From contig NZ_JABJVN010000003.1 in the NCBI RefSeq assembly GCF_013618475.1, positions 248,001-312,000 on the forward strand: a DNA stretch of 64,000 nucleotides. Direction: 5' to 3'. Origin of the DNA: Saccharibacillus deserti. GTDB taxonomy: Bacteria > Bacillota > Bacilli > Paenibacillales > Paenibacillaceae. This document shows positions 55,310 through 64,000 of the stretch, piece by piece (the first letter of the stretch is position 1; each line of letters opens with the position of its first letter). Below the pieces are notes generated by a model that saw only the letters and a program-made list of their open reading frames with translations, had not been told where the DNA came from and did not search any database. The translations under genes and the position numbers were made by a program.

Positions 55310-55731
55310 GTTCCTTTCCGGGCTCGATTTCGGTTCCGCCCAAGCCTGACGAAGCGCCCAAACGGAAACAGCCGCTCTCCCTCGCGGAAGATACGGATAA
55401 GCCGCCGTATAGGCCGAGCGATCATTCGGGCAGTGCCTTCTTGGTTAACGATAGCCGGAAACGGCTTCCGGCGCAACCGTTCGCTTGGACGTCGGCGGGA
55501 GCCGTTGGTTCGAAGCGCAGGGCGCATATTTGGGCAGGAAAAGGGACAGCCGCCGTTTGAAAAGACATCCTGAGGAGGAAGGTTACAGGGTTTTCAGAAG
55601 TTATTAACGAAATATTAAGGATTTTCACAGAAAACAGGCCTATGATAGTTTGGACGGCTTCGGCCGAAATCCGAAAGGCACCGAATACATGAACACGTAA
55701 TGCATTTAGTCGATAAAGGGGTTTTGATGAA
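55310..55731. other. Divergent intergenic region of the vWA/tubulin-like locus
   Basis: 422 nt between the two divergent operons. No gene with a credible ribosome site is seen; frames on both strands have no recognisable motif. No convincing sigma-A promoter pair is visible, although AT-rich sequence at 55590-55640 and TATGAT at 55641-55646 could contain a weak promoter for the vWA gene. Confidence 0.5.
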
Positions 55732-57549
55732 ATGGTTCTGAGAATGGGGAAACGGATTTATCCGCTGCTTGCGGCGCTGCTGTTGGCTTCGGGAGTATTC
55801 CCGGCCGGCGTGCAGCCTGCCGCGGCGTCGGGAACGGCTTCCTCCCAGCCGGGTGCAGGAGGAACGTCGACCGCCGGCTCCGCGCCGATCGACGCGGTAC
55901 TCGTGCTTGATGCCAGCAACTCGATGGCGACAAGCGATCCGCAGAAGATCGGGAACGAAGCCATGCGGCTGTTCATCGATATGCTGCCCGTACAGGGCGA
56001 CCGTGTCGGCATCGTCTCCTATACGGATGTCGTCCAGCGGGAGAAAGCGCTGCTGGAGATCCAGGGCCGGAGCGACAAGGACGAGCTGAAGACGTTCATC
56101 GGCCAGCTCGGCCGCGGCGCCTATACCGATACGGCGGTCGGCGTAACCGAAGCGGTCAATATGCTGCGGCGCGGCGCGCAGACCGGCCGGGAGCCGATGA
56201 TCGTGCTGCTGGCCGACGGCAACACTCAGCTCAATACGACCAAGTCCAAGACGCTCGACCAGTCCAAGCAGGAGCTGGCCGATTCCGTGAAGAAAGCGGC
56301 CGACGCCGGAATTCCGGTCTACACGATCGGGCTCAACGCCGACGGCAAGCTGAATCAGGCCGAGCTTGAGAAGATCGCGTCGGATACGAACGGCAAATCG
56401 TTCGTGACGGATTCCGCGGACGATCTGCCGGGAATCCTGAGCGAGATTTTTGCCAGCCATCAGCAGCTTAACGTGACGGCGCTTGATCCGCTGACGGGCA
56501 ATGGAGAATTCCAGAACGTCACGATCGGCGTGCCGAACGCAAACGTCCTGGAAGCGAATGTGTCGATCACCTCGGGCCAGCCGGTCGAGCTCAAGCTCCA
56601 AGACCCGGGCGGCGCCGAAGTGACGATTCCTTCGGACGCCGTTACGCTGTCCAAGTCCAAGACGTATTCGCTGCTGAAGCTCATCAAACCGCAGGAAGGC
56701 GATTGGACGCTCGGCGTCAAAGGCGCAAACAAAGACCAGATCGATATTAGCCTGGTCTTCAACTACGATCTTGAACTCGCAACCGCTCCGTTGGGCGCGG
56801 ACTCCTACGGCAAAGGCGACAAGGTCGACGTTTCCGCGTACCTGACGAGCGCCGGCCAGAAGCTGGATTCGCCTGGGTTGGCCGCCACAATGAAAGCAAC
56901 GCTCGTCGTCAAAGATGAAGAGACGGGAATCGAGACGAATGTGCCCATGGCGCTCAAGGATGCGCAGTTCGACGGCAGCTACGAGCTGCCCGAAGCGCAC
57001 AAGTATACGCTGATTGTCCGGGCCAAGGCCGACAGCTTCTACCGCGAATCCGCTCCGATCGAGATCGACGCCGCTTCCGGCTCGGTATCCGGCGGTTCGG
57101 GAGCCGAAGCGGACAAGCCGTTCCCGCTCGTGCCGGTTATTCTGGGCGTCTTGGGGCTGCTTGCGCTCGCCGCGCTTGTTTTCTTCCTGATGCGTTATCT
57201 CAAAAAAGCGAACAAAGGCTTTGTCGGCCAAATGGTGATCGAGATCCGCGACGAAAATACCGGCGAACGTTCTTATCCGCAGTATAAGAAACTAAATACG
57301 TACAAAGGCCGTCTTAATCTGCATCAGCTTCTCCAGCTTGCGCCCGAACTGAAAGACGCCGAGAACATCGTCTTCACCCCGGGTTCGAACGACCGGATTC
57401 TGCTGCGCAGCAGCGCCGAAGGCGTTCCGATCGAGAAATCCGGCCGCGTCGTCGATACGTCGAAGGGTCTGGAACTGAAAAGCGGCGACCGGATCACCGT
57501 TCCGATGGCCCAAGCCGGCAAGACGATTAATTTGGAATATTTAGTCTAG
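55732..57549 (+). CDS. Membrane-anchored von Willebrand factor A protein
   Basis: 605 residues. A signal peptide (IYPLLAALLLASGVFPAGV) leads to an external vWA domain with an intact metal-ion site: DASNS (Asp60, Ser62, Ser64), Thr in GAYTDTAVGV, and Asp in LLADGNTQ. Two further beta-sandwich-like segments follow (VTALDPLTGNGEFQNVTIGVP; DKVDVSAYLTSAGQKLDSPG). A single membrane segment (about 464-490, LVPVILGVLGLLALAALVFF) then enters a cytoplasmic, strand-rich tail of about 110 residues (VGQMVIEIRDENTG; GDRITVPMAQAGKTINLEYL). The vWA domain can bind a partner outside, while the tail may contact the tubulin-like protein. AAAGGGG lies 10 nt upstream. It is the first gene of the plus-strand operon. 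Confidence 0.9.
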   Translation: MVLRMGKRIYPLLAALLLASGVFPAGVQPAAASGTASSQPGAGGTSTAGSAPIDAVLVLDASNSMATSDPQKIGNEAMRLFIDMLPVQGDRVGIVSYTDVVQREKALLEIQGRSDKDELKTFIGQLGRGAYTDTAVGVTEAVNMLRRGAQTGREPMIVLLADGNTQLNTTKSKTLDQSKQELADSVKKAADAGIPVYTIGLNADGKLNQAELEKIASDTNGKSFVTDSADDLPGILSEIFASHQQLNVTALDPLTGNGEFQNVTIGVPNANVLEANVSITSGQPVELKLQDPGGAEVTIPSDAVTLSKSKTYSLLKLIKPQEGDWTLGVKGANKDQIDISLVFNYDLELATAPLGADSYGKGDKVDVSAYLTSAGQKLDSPGLAATMKATLVVKDEETGIETNVPMALKDAQFDGSYELPEAHKYTLIVRAKADSFYRESAPIEIDAASGSVSGGSGAEADKPFPLVPVILGVLGLLALAALVFFLMRYLKKANKGFVGQMVIEIRDENTGERSYPQYKKLNTYKGRLNLHQLLQLAPELKDAENIVFTPGSNDRILLRSSAEGVPIEKSGRVVDTSKGLELKSGDRITVPMAQAGKTINLEYLV

Positions 57550-57651
57550 TCAAACTCCTCGCCGCGACTTTGACCAAAGAAGATCGAAGCGGGACGGCTC
57601 AACCCGCTTCGATTTCTATCCAAAAGCGATTTCTATCCAATTTGACTAGAC
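57544..57651 (+). repeat. Nested inverted repeats between the vWA and tubulin-like genes
   Basis: Outer arms GTCTAGTCAAA (57544-57554, including the vWA stop codon) and TTTGACTAGAC (57641-57651) are perfect complements. An inner hairpin pairs ATCGAAGCGGG (57583-57593) with CCCGCTTCGAT (57603-57613). CGATTTCTATCCAA occurs twice in tandem (57610 and 57627), and a second CCCGCTTCG copy at 57651-57659 could compete for the inner left arm. No T run follows, so it is not a plain terminator. Confidence 0.75.
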
Positions 57652-57765
57652 CCGCTTCGGAACGCAAAAGGTTTGTCCGAATCCATCCCTATCCGCTATC
57701 CGCACCGAATCGGCCTTCCGCGAAGAAGCACAAGCGCGAAGGCCGCATCCCGAAAGGAGCTTTTC

Positions 57766-60700
57766 ATGAAACCGATCGTAAGAGAACATATCCAGCAGCT
57801 CGACGTCTCGCTCGGAGGCGGAATCGTCAGCGAGAAGATCCGCGTCGATACCATCGACAATCCGATGCTCATTATCGGACTCGGCGGCACGGGCATCGAC
57901 GCCCTGCTGCGCCTCAAATACCAGATCAACCGCCGCTTCAAACTGCCGGAAGATCCGGTCTCCAAGAAGAAGATGGAGAAGCCGTCCAACGTCGAGTTCC
58001 TCGCGTTCGAGACGAACGAGCAGGATCGCGGCAAGCGCTACAAAGGCATCGGGCTCGACCCGATCAACGAATTCGTGCTGCTCGCCAACGCCGAGATCGG
58101 CGGACTGCTGCAGAACCGCAGCATCCTCGAGCCGTACATCACCGAATGGCTGTCGCCGGAGCTCAGCATCACCGACGGCATGAACGGCGCGGCCGGCGTG
58201 CGCCAGGCGGGACGCCTGCTGCTGTTCACGAAGATCAACCAGGTCGTGCAGGCGATCGACAAGAAGATCAAGACGCTGTCCGTCGGCACCAACAAGAAGC
58301 TCACCGTGTTCCTGCTGACCGGTCTGTCCGGCGGTACCGGCAGCGGCTCGTTCCTCGATATTTCGTACATCATCCGCGGGCTGGTCGAACGCGATCACGG
58401 CGCAGCCGGCGTCGACCGCCTCAACATGCTGGGCTACCTGTTCACGCCGGACGTCAATCTGTCGAACAAAAGCCTCAGCGAACATACGCGCGAATACGTC
58501 CGCAAGAACGGCTACGCCGCCCTCAAAGAACTGGATTACTGGATGAACGTGGACGCGCGCGGGGAGCGGTTCAAGCAGCAGTACGGCAGTATCCTGACCG
58601 TCAACTCGCCGCTGCCGCCTTTTAACCTGTGCCATCTGATCTCCGCGACCAACACCGAAGGCAAGCTGCTGGAGAACGCGTACGATTACTGCATGAACGT
58701 GACGGCCGAGAATATTACCAACTTTATGGCCAGCGAGGAAAAAGCGTCGGGCGAAGAGTTCGCGATCCACGATTATATCAGCAACATCCGCACGAACATC
58801 GCGCAGATGACCAAAGCTTATCCGGCCAACTACGACTACAACATCATCGGCGCGTCGTCCGCGGTGCTGCCGATCGAAGAAATGACGACGTATCTCGCGT
58901 ACCGCCTGTTCCAGAAGATGGAGAAGATGTTCCAGCACGCGCCGAACCAGGAAGAGGTCGAGCGGTTTGCGCAGAAGCTCATGCTGGATCCGGATTCGAT
59001 GCTCAAGACGTTCGAGTCGAGAGTGCCGGAACCGATTCCGGGCTACCAGAACAGCGAACGCCTCAGCTACGCGAACGTGATCAAAATGCAAAGCGTGAGC
59101 ATGGACGCGGAGCTGGAGCAGACGTTCCTGACGCGGGCGCGCGAAGAATACATCAAGATGAAGAAACAGCTGCCGGGCGAGATGCTGGAGCGCTTTTCCG
59201 AACAGATCCGCCGTGCTTTCCTGAGTCCGGAGCAGGGGCCGTTCTACGTCTCCCGCCTCATTTATACGGAGAAGGGATTCTCCCTGCTCAAAATGCTTCA
59301 GGCGTACATCGAGAACCTGCGCGAGTCGCTGCTGCGGATTCCGCGCGATATCGAAGCGGCCGAAGAACAGGCGAACGAACGGATGGGCGACGCCAAGAGC
59401 GCGCTCATTTCCCGGGACAAGAAGAAGAACGCCTATATCGAAGCCAAAATGAACGAGTACTGGCTGCGGGCCGACATCGAGCGCACCGAGCAGATGATCG
59501 AGTTCTATGAAGACTTTTACGAGCTGCTGAACCGGGAAAACAACCGCATCTATGGGGTGTTTACCGAGATTCTCAACGCGCTGAGCTCCATCTTCGAACG
59601 CAACGGCGAGATTCTGACGCGCGGCGACGAACAGGTGGACCACAAAGGGAACAAAACGTATTACTGGAACGTGGTCAGCGTGCCGGACATCTCCAAATTC
59701 GTCGGCAGCCTGATGGAAAAACGCGACGTGGACGATCTGATCCGCGATTTCTCGCAGGAACTGATCGACCATTCGGACCGCTGGATCAAAGAACAGGAAG
59801 TCGATATCATCGGTTCGATCTCGGACTTCCTGACGAGCAAATTCGGCGATCTGATCACGCAGTCGATGGAAGATTTCCTGCGCATGAAGTTCGGCGAAGA
59901 CGAGTCGATCGAGAAGTTCGTCGAGCGCAACATCGCGGGCAAGCTGGACGAGGAAGCGATTCCGGTCTTCCACTTGAGCAACAGCTCCGGCAATTTGCAT
60001 TTCCCTTCGTGGGGCTTCGTGTCCGTGCCGGTTCAGGCACCGGGCATTCTGAAGGGCATCCGCAACTACCAGGAGAACGCGATCGGCAAATCGAATTTCA
60101 CGGTCAAGGAAAGCCAGGTCAAGAACCGGATTTTCTGGCTCAATACGCGCAACGGGGTGCCGCTGTTCGTCTATACGCCGCTCAAAGTCTATGAAGAAAA
60201 CTACGAACGGACCATTCTCGGCAAAGAAGGCGTCGGACGCCATCTGGTGCAGACCGAACGCGACAACTGGACATATCTGCCGTCGCCGATTCCGCAGCAG
60301 TCGTGGGGCGACGTGTACGACAACGGCCGGGTCAAAGACTATAACGGACGCGTCCGCAGCGAGTTCGACCGGGCGCGCCAGTATGGGGTCATCGTGGAAA
60401 AAGACGCCGATCAGACGACCAGCAGCCGCTATTCCGTCGTCACGACGGTCGCGTTCGACTTGTTCGCGTCGCTCGCAGGCTTCGATATGCAGCTGCAAAG
60501 CGCCAAGCCGAACCTCGGCGAAGTGAAGCGCGCGCATGCCGAACTCAAGCGCCTGCTGAGCGAAGGCATCGGCCGGGAGTCGGTCAAGGATATTTTCGGC
60601 AGCATCAACGAAGACCTGGCCAAAGAAAACCTGATCCGTTCGCCGGAGCAGATCCGCCGGGTGCGCGAAGAACTGGCGAAGTACGAGACGATCCAGGCCA

Positions 60701-61155
60701 AAGTGTCCGAACTGGAATCGCTGCTGTCGCAGCATGCCGGGGAAGAGAAACTGCTGGATCAATATATCGAAGCGCTGTACACCGAGACGATCGTCAAAAA
60801 AGGCGCGCTCTACGTCTACGACCGCGAAGAGGACGAAGAGAGCTGGGAGCCGTTCGTCAATCTGATGAAGAGCCGCAGCTATCCGCATTTCGAGATTTAC
60901 GACGTGTTCCGTTCGCTCGGCGACCGGCAGCGGCAGACGCTGCTGCGCAAAGCGTCCCGCCGCTCCAGCGAGCTGACCGCTTCGGAAGACGTTTCCCTGC
61001 TGGCCGGCAAGCTGGACGAGCTGTACACGGCGTTCATCGAAGCGAGGCAGCAGCTGGAATACGAGAAGATGGAACTTGTGAACGGCGAAGAAGCGTACCG
61101 CTTCTATCAAGAAACCGCGGCCAAGCTCAACGAGCTGCGCAAAAGGTTGAGATAA
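57766..61155 (+). CDS. Large FtsZ/tubulin-superfamily GTPase-like protein
   Basis: 1129 residues from ATG 57766 (MKPIVREHIQQLDVSLGGGI), with AAAGGAG at 8-nt spacing. The N-terminal region carries two nucleotide-loop motifs of the FtsZ/tubulin fold: MLIIGLGGTGIDALLRLKY (about residues 34-52) and the signature LLTGLSGGTGSGSFLDISY (GGTGSGS about 189-195). The rest, about 700 residues, is long and helical with charged coiled-coil stretches (EEQANERMGDAKSALISRDKK; VREELAKYETIQAKVSELESLL). This is the Tubulin_2-like architecture, much larger than FtsZ (about 380). No signal peptide or membrane segment. GTP-dependent polymerisation is inferred. The stop is 1 nt before the next ATG. Confidence 0.88.
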   Translation: MKPIVREHIQQLDVSLGGGIVSEKIRVDTIDNPMLIIGLGGTGIDALLRLKYQINRRFKLPEDPVSKKKMEKPSNVEFLAFETNEQDRGKRYKGIGLDPINEFVLLANAEIGGLLQNRSILEPYITEWLSPELSITDGMNGAAGVRQAGRLLLFTKINQVVQAIDKKIKTLSVGTNKKLTVFLLTGLSGGTGSGSFLDISYIIRGLVERDHGAAGVDRLNMLGYLFTPDVNLSNKSLSEHTREYVRKNGYAALKELDYWMNVDARGERFKQQYGSILTVNSPLPPFNLCHLISATNTEGKLLENAYDYCMNVTAENITNFMASEEKASGEEFAIHDYISNIRTNIAQMTKAYPANYDYNIIGASSAVLPIEEMTTYLAYRLFQKMEKMFQHAPNQEEVERFAQKLMLDPDSMLKTFESRVPEPIPGYQNSERLSYANVIKMQSVSMDAELEQTFLTRAREEYIKMKKQLPGEMLERFSEQIRRAFLSPEQGPFYVSRLIYTEKGFSLLKMLQAYIENLRESLLRIPRDIEAAEEQANERMGDAKSALISRDKKKNAYIEAKMNEYWLRADIERTEQMIEFYEDFYELLNRENNRIYGVFTEILNALSSIFERNGEILTRGDEQVDHKGNKTYYWNVVSVPDISKFVGSLMEKRDVDDLIRDFSQELIDHSDRWIKEQEVDIIGSISDFLTSKFGDLITQSMEDFLRMKFGEDESIEKFVERNIAGKLDEEAIPVFHLSNSSGNLHFPSWGFVSVPVQAPGILKGIRNYQENAIGKSNFTVKESQVKNRIFWLNTRNGVPLFVYTPLKVYEENYERTILGKEGVGRHLVQTERDNWTYLPSPIPQQSWGDVYDNGRVKDYNGRVRSEFDRARQYGVIVEKDADQTTSSRYSVVTTVAFDLFASLAGFDMQLQSAKPNLGEVKRAHAELKRLLSEGIGRESVKDIFGSINEDLAKENLIRSPEQIRRVREELAKYETIQAKVSELESLLSQHAGEEKLLDQYIEALYTETIVKKGALYVYDREEDEESWEPFVNLMKSRSYPHFEIYDVFRSLGDRQRQTLLRKASRRSSELTASEDVSLLAGKLDELYTAFIEARQQLEYEKMELVNGEEAYRFYQETAAKLNELRKRLR

Positions 61156-61156
61156 C

Positions 61157-63724
61157 ATGAACGAGCTGCTGGAGCAATTCGCCGCCGCGTACGCGGCGCG
61201 GGAAGAAGGGCTTCCGGGCTTCGCGGAAGGGAGGAGCGGCCTGCATTATCCGGCCGCTTTCCTGTTTGTGGGAGACCGGGCGGCCGAAGCGGCGTCGGCG
61301 CTGGCGCGGCTGAACGCGGGCAAATACGATAACGCGGCGGGCATCGCCTATTTCCATGTCGCTTCGTCCGCGCTGCCGCAGGACGATTTGGATCATCACC
61401 GTCAGGCGGTACGTTTCCGCTGGGATGCTTTTGGCGGGCAGGACGCGGAAGAGAATACGCTGCGCCGCGATACGCACCGCGCGTTCGTCAACCCGAAAGC
61501 GGACCATCTCTATGAACTGAACCGCGCGCTGCGCCGGTCCAGCCGCATGCTGTCCGAGAGCGGCCGGCTGTTCGCGTCGTTCGACCGGCTGCATCTTTCG
61601 GTCGTGACGCATGCGGACGACGTGATGAACGTGCTGACGCCGGAGATCTCGCTGCTGGCCGGCGCGGTGTTCGGACAGTCGTTCAAGTCCGTGCAGACGG
61701 ATCTCTACGTCCTTGTCAGCGATCAGGAGCAGGCCGATTCGTTCGGCTATTCCAGTTCGGTCGGCGTGTCGTTCCTGCGGGAGCTGGATCTCGTCCAGCG
61801 TCCGGAATACGCGTTCTCCGCGCCGCTTCAAGTGACGGAAAACCGATTGGCGATCGACGTGAACCACGCGCCGTCGCCGCTGTTCGATCTCGTCTATCTG
61901 CTGTCGGACAAGAACGAACGCGGCATCGCCGCGCCGGGCGGCCTGCGCGGCGCATACGAGATTATCTGCCATGCGCATCTGCTCAAGAACCGCCGCCGCG
62001 ATTCGGGTTCGTCGGCGGGCAGCGCCGCGGCCGGAGAAGAACAGCCGCTGGAAGGATTGAAGACCGGCGCCGGCCAGTACAACAATTCGTCGTTCAAAAG
62101 CGGGTTGTCGAACGAGTCCGGGCGCCGGGGGATGGCTTCGGGCGGTTTTGCCCGGGTGACCCGGCCGGACCGCTCGATCGCGCTGGCCGTGCTGCATTAT
62201 TTCGCGCGCGGCCTGAACCGCCGCATGCGGGAGATTCCCGAGACGCCGGCGGCCGAGCAGCTGTCGCGCCTCGAACTGGACCGCCCGCATATGCGCGAGC
62301 GCGCCGAGCGCCTGGCGCCGGACGAAGGCAAGCTTGAAGATATGAACGGTATCATGAGTTCATCCGCGACGTATTCGTCGATCCGCCGCATGACGCTGGC
62401 GGAAGCGGAAGCGGCGCTGTTCGGCTCGGCCGCGGAGAGTTTCTTCCGCGGCAACTTCGAGGCGGAAGCGCAGCGGCGCCTGGCCGAGGCCGATATCGGC
62501 CGGGGCCTGCGGCAGTATGCCGAGCGTGCGGCGGCGGAAGACGCGCGGCACGGGCTGTACCGGATCGCCGCCTGGAGCGATCCGTCGGAATCCGCGAACG
62601 CGGCGCCGTCGGCGCTGCTGGAGCGGATGCGCGAAGCGATGCTGGAGCAGGGCAGCGCCCGGGAGGAGCTGGACCGGCTCTACGGCGGCCTTGTCGAAGA
62701 GCAGCCGCACAAGAAAGCGCTGCTGCGCGACAGCCAGAATGTGCGACACTTCGTCCGCTATTTCTTCGAGCAGGTCTACGGTCTCAAGCTGCGCATCCTG
62801 CGCCTGGAGATGGAGATCGAGCTGTACCGGCGCTACGAAGACGCGCTGTCCGAGCTGCATGTCCGCTACAAGGCGATGATTCGCCGCGTGGAGCAGCTGG
62901 AAGAACGGCTGCGCCGCGCCGCGGAATACAGCGCGAGGAGCGCCGACGATTACATCGGCCAGAACCTGATGCCGTATTACGAGCGCGTCGTCGATACGCT
63001 GATGCGTGATGCGGAAGACCGGCGCGGCCGGGATTACTATTTCGAGGAGCGCCGGCTTGGCGACCTCGCCGCGCTGATCGCGGATCGTCCGGAGGACGGG
63101 GAGGCTGCGGGAGAGAGTTCGGGAATGGGAACAGGAGTAGGCGAAGCCGGAATTTACGGCAGTGGGACCGGACTGCCGGGCAGCGTGCCGACCGGCATGA
63201 ACGAAGCCGGACTGCAGCCGATGAACGCGGGCGAGCACCGGCTGCTTCGGCGGCTGACGGATCTGTGCGCCCGCGAGCTGCTGGGCGCGGAGCCGCTTGT
63301 GCAGACGTACGAGCAGGAACTGCTGCGCCGGGCCAACGTCGCCGTCGAATACGAAAACCGCGAGACGATGACCAAGGAAGATCTGTTCCGCATTCTCTAC
63401 CGCAAGCTGGAAGAGCGCGCGGCGATCAATCTGCGGCTGTTCGACTACACCCAGGAGCACCGCCACGAAGAAAAGTATTTCTTCGGCGACGGCAACGGCG
63501 AATTCATGCGCTATGCGCTGAACGAGGAAGAGACGTCGCGGATCTACCGCGTCGGCTACGTCCACGAACGCCGCAGCGACGGGGTGGAGAAGCTGAACCT
63601 GATGGGCGGCTTCCATATCGAAGACTTGATGTACTACCGTAACGGCCGCGTCTATTACGACGCTTATGTGAAAGCGGGGTATCTGTTCCACGCGATCGAC
63701 GCCCATCGTCTGCCGGAGATCTGA
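61157..63724 (+). CDS. Large partner of the tubulin-like protein, no recognised domain
   Basis: 855 residues; the ATG follows the tubulin-like stop by one nucleotide, so the two are translationally coupled. No membrane segment or signal peptide. The N-terminal 270 residues look like an alpha/beta domain (YPAAFLFVGDRAAEAASAL; LHLSVVTHADDVMNVLTPEISLL; TDLYVLVSDQEQADSFGYSS), and could be a divergent nucleotide- or protein-binding fold. The middle is helical and Arg/Glu-rich, with a low-complexity Gly/Ser stretch (GESSGMGTGVGEAGIYGSGTG) at about 650-680. The end is aromatic and charged (YTQEHRHEEKYFFGDGNGEF; GFHIEDLMYYRNGRVYYDAY). I cannot assign a function. Conserved pairing would make it an obligate cofactor. 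Confidence 0.87.
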   Translation: MNELLEQFAAAYAAREEGLPGFAEGRSGLHYPAAFLFVGDRAAEAASALARLNAGKYDNAAGIAYFHVASSALPQDDLDHHRQAVRFRWDAFGGQDAEENTLRRDTHRAFVNPKADHLYELNRALRRSSRMLSESGRLFASFDRLHLSVVTHADDVMNVLTPEISLLAGAVFGQSFKSVQTDLYVLVSDQEQADSFGYSSSVGVSFLRELDLVQRPEYAFSAPLQVTENRLAIDVNHAPSPLFDLVYLLSDKNERGIAAPGGLRGAYEIICHAHLLKNRRRDSGSSAGSAAAGEEQPLEGLKTGAGQYNNSSFKSGLSNESGRRGMASGGFARVTRPDRSIALAVLHYFARGLNRRMREIPETPAAEQLSRLELDRPHMRERAERLAPDEGKLEDMNGIMSSSATYSSIRRMTLAEAEAALFGSAAESFFRGNFEAEAQRRLAEADIGRGLRQYAERAAAEDARHGLYRIAAWSDPSESANAAPSALLERMREAMLEQGSAREELDRLYGGLVEEQPHKKALLRDSQNVRHFVRYFFEQVYGLKLRILRLEMEIELYRRYEDALSELHVRYKAMIRRVEQLEERLRRAAEYSARSADDYIGQNLMPYYERVVDTLMRDAEDRRGRDYYFEERRLGDLAALIADRPEDGEAAGESSGMGTGVGEAGIYGSGTGLPGSVPTGMNEAGLQPMNAGEHRLLRRLTDLCARELLGAEPLVQTYEQELLRRANVAVEYENRETMTKEDLFRILYRKLEERAAINLRLFDYTQEHRHEEKYFFGDGNGEFMRYALNEEETSRIYRVGYVHERRSDGVEKLNLMGGFHIEDLMYYRNGRVYYDAYVKAGYLFHAIDAHRLPEI

Positions 63725-63792
63725 TGGGCCCGCTCGGCTGCCGGAATGTTCCCTTTGAGTGGGCCGGGGCAGGTCTTCTGTGAAAAGCGGGA

Positions 63793-63981
63793 CGAAATAA
63801 AAGCGCAGCGGCACTTATTTCGTCGGTTTTGGGCGCTTGAAGTCTTTTAGCTGCGAGAGAACCGTTACTTGGAGCGCCGCCTGCTTTTTTCGCCGGATTC
63901 GGAGGAAATAGCTGTCTCTACGCAGTTATTTGCAGGGTATCAGCGGTGAAAAGAAGGATAACGGCTCGTAGGCAGTTATTT
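63793..63981. repeat. Copies of an interspersed AAATA...TTATTT palindromic repeat
   Basis: Three related units follow the last gene: CGAAATAA...TTATTTCG (63793-63822), GAAATAGCTGTCTCTACGCA then GTTATTT (63905-63931), and GATAACGGCTCGTAGGCAGT then TATTT (63957-63981). The second and third share GCAGTTATTT and the GCTC/GTCTC-TA-CG middle. No gene is seen from 63725 to the window end. Confidence 0.55.
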
Positions 63982-64000
63982 GGGGCTGCGCAGGGAGTAA

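Noticed and set aside
55300-55560. 86-codon plus-strand frame in the divergent intergenic region
   Set aside because: No ribosome site, Pro/Lys/Arg-rich composition without pattern, and it overlaps the promoter-side of the 58-residue gene.
57646-61158. Very long open frame (about 1170 codons) on the minus strand
   Set aside because: It mirrors the tubulin-like gene in a GC-rich, codon-biased region; the plus-strand gene has a proper ribosome site and recognisable motifs, the antisense frame has neither.

Overview
The window looks like chromosomal DNA of a Gram-positive member of the Paenibacillaceae (Paenibacillus/Saccharibacillus type). The evidence is a GC-rich coding background with strong AGGAGG-type ribosome binding sites, sigma-A promoters, Bacillus-style Zur and Fur boxes, and family-typical genes: ZagA, glucose dehydrogenase, Mn-dependent pyrophosphatase, YesM/AraC-type two-component pairs and LplABC-type sugar importers. 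The organism assignment is inference. I saw no rRNA, tRNA, CRISPR array or insertion-sequence transposase.

Layout. 1-3.0 kb: a ClbS/DfsB-like protein (cut by the window edge), a Zur-controlled zinc GTPase (zagA), a SRPBCC protein and a small secreted protein. 3.2-5.8 kb: glucose 1-dehydrogenase and a GH13 alpha-glucosidase homologue that lacks the catalytic nucleophile. 5.9-8.9 kb: an AT-rich, probably acquired bacteriocin-type ABC transporter operon on the minus strand. 9-15.8 kb: a plant-polysaccharide block (two GH51 arabinofuranosidases with AraR-like sites, a GH27 enzyme, an intact GH13 alpha-glucosidase). 15.9-33.9 kb: housekeeping and signalling genes (ppaC, a DeoR regulator, an EAL protein with a degenerate GGDEF, a five-PAS hybrid kinase, a uronate-dehydrogenase-like SDR, a zinc-ribbon protein paired with an HtrA-type protease, ohr, adenosine deaminase, lipoproteins, a Fur-box small gene).

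34-49 kb reads as an N-glycan foraging locus: GH38 alpha-mannosidase, a YesM/AraC-type sensor-regulator pair, a three-gene sugar ABC importer with two cre-like sites, and a secreted GH85 endo-beta-N-acetylglucosaminidase. The GH85 enzyme would release glycans outside the cell, the importer would bring in oligosaccharides and the GH38 enzyme would trim mannose in the cytoplasm. It is followed by a palindrome-rich intergenic element and a hybrid histidine kinase.

52.3-63.7 kb holds the most unusual system. A minus-strand operon of three overlapping genes (a 58-residue membrane protein, a zinc-ribbon membrane protein and a large membrane-anchored helical protein) lies back to back with a plus-strand run of three genes: a membrane-anchored von Willebrand A protein, a roughly 1130-residue FtsZ/tubulin-superfamily protein with an intact GTP signature loop, and an 855-residue partner with no domain I recognise. 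A nested inverted-repeat region separates the vWA and tubulin-like genes. The layout suggests a membrane-associated cytoskeletal or remodelling apparatus of unknown function. Several families of short palindromic intergenic repeats occur in the right half of the window.
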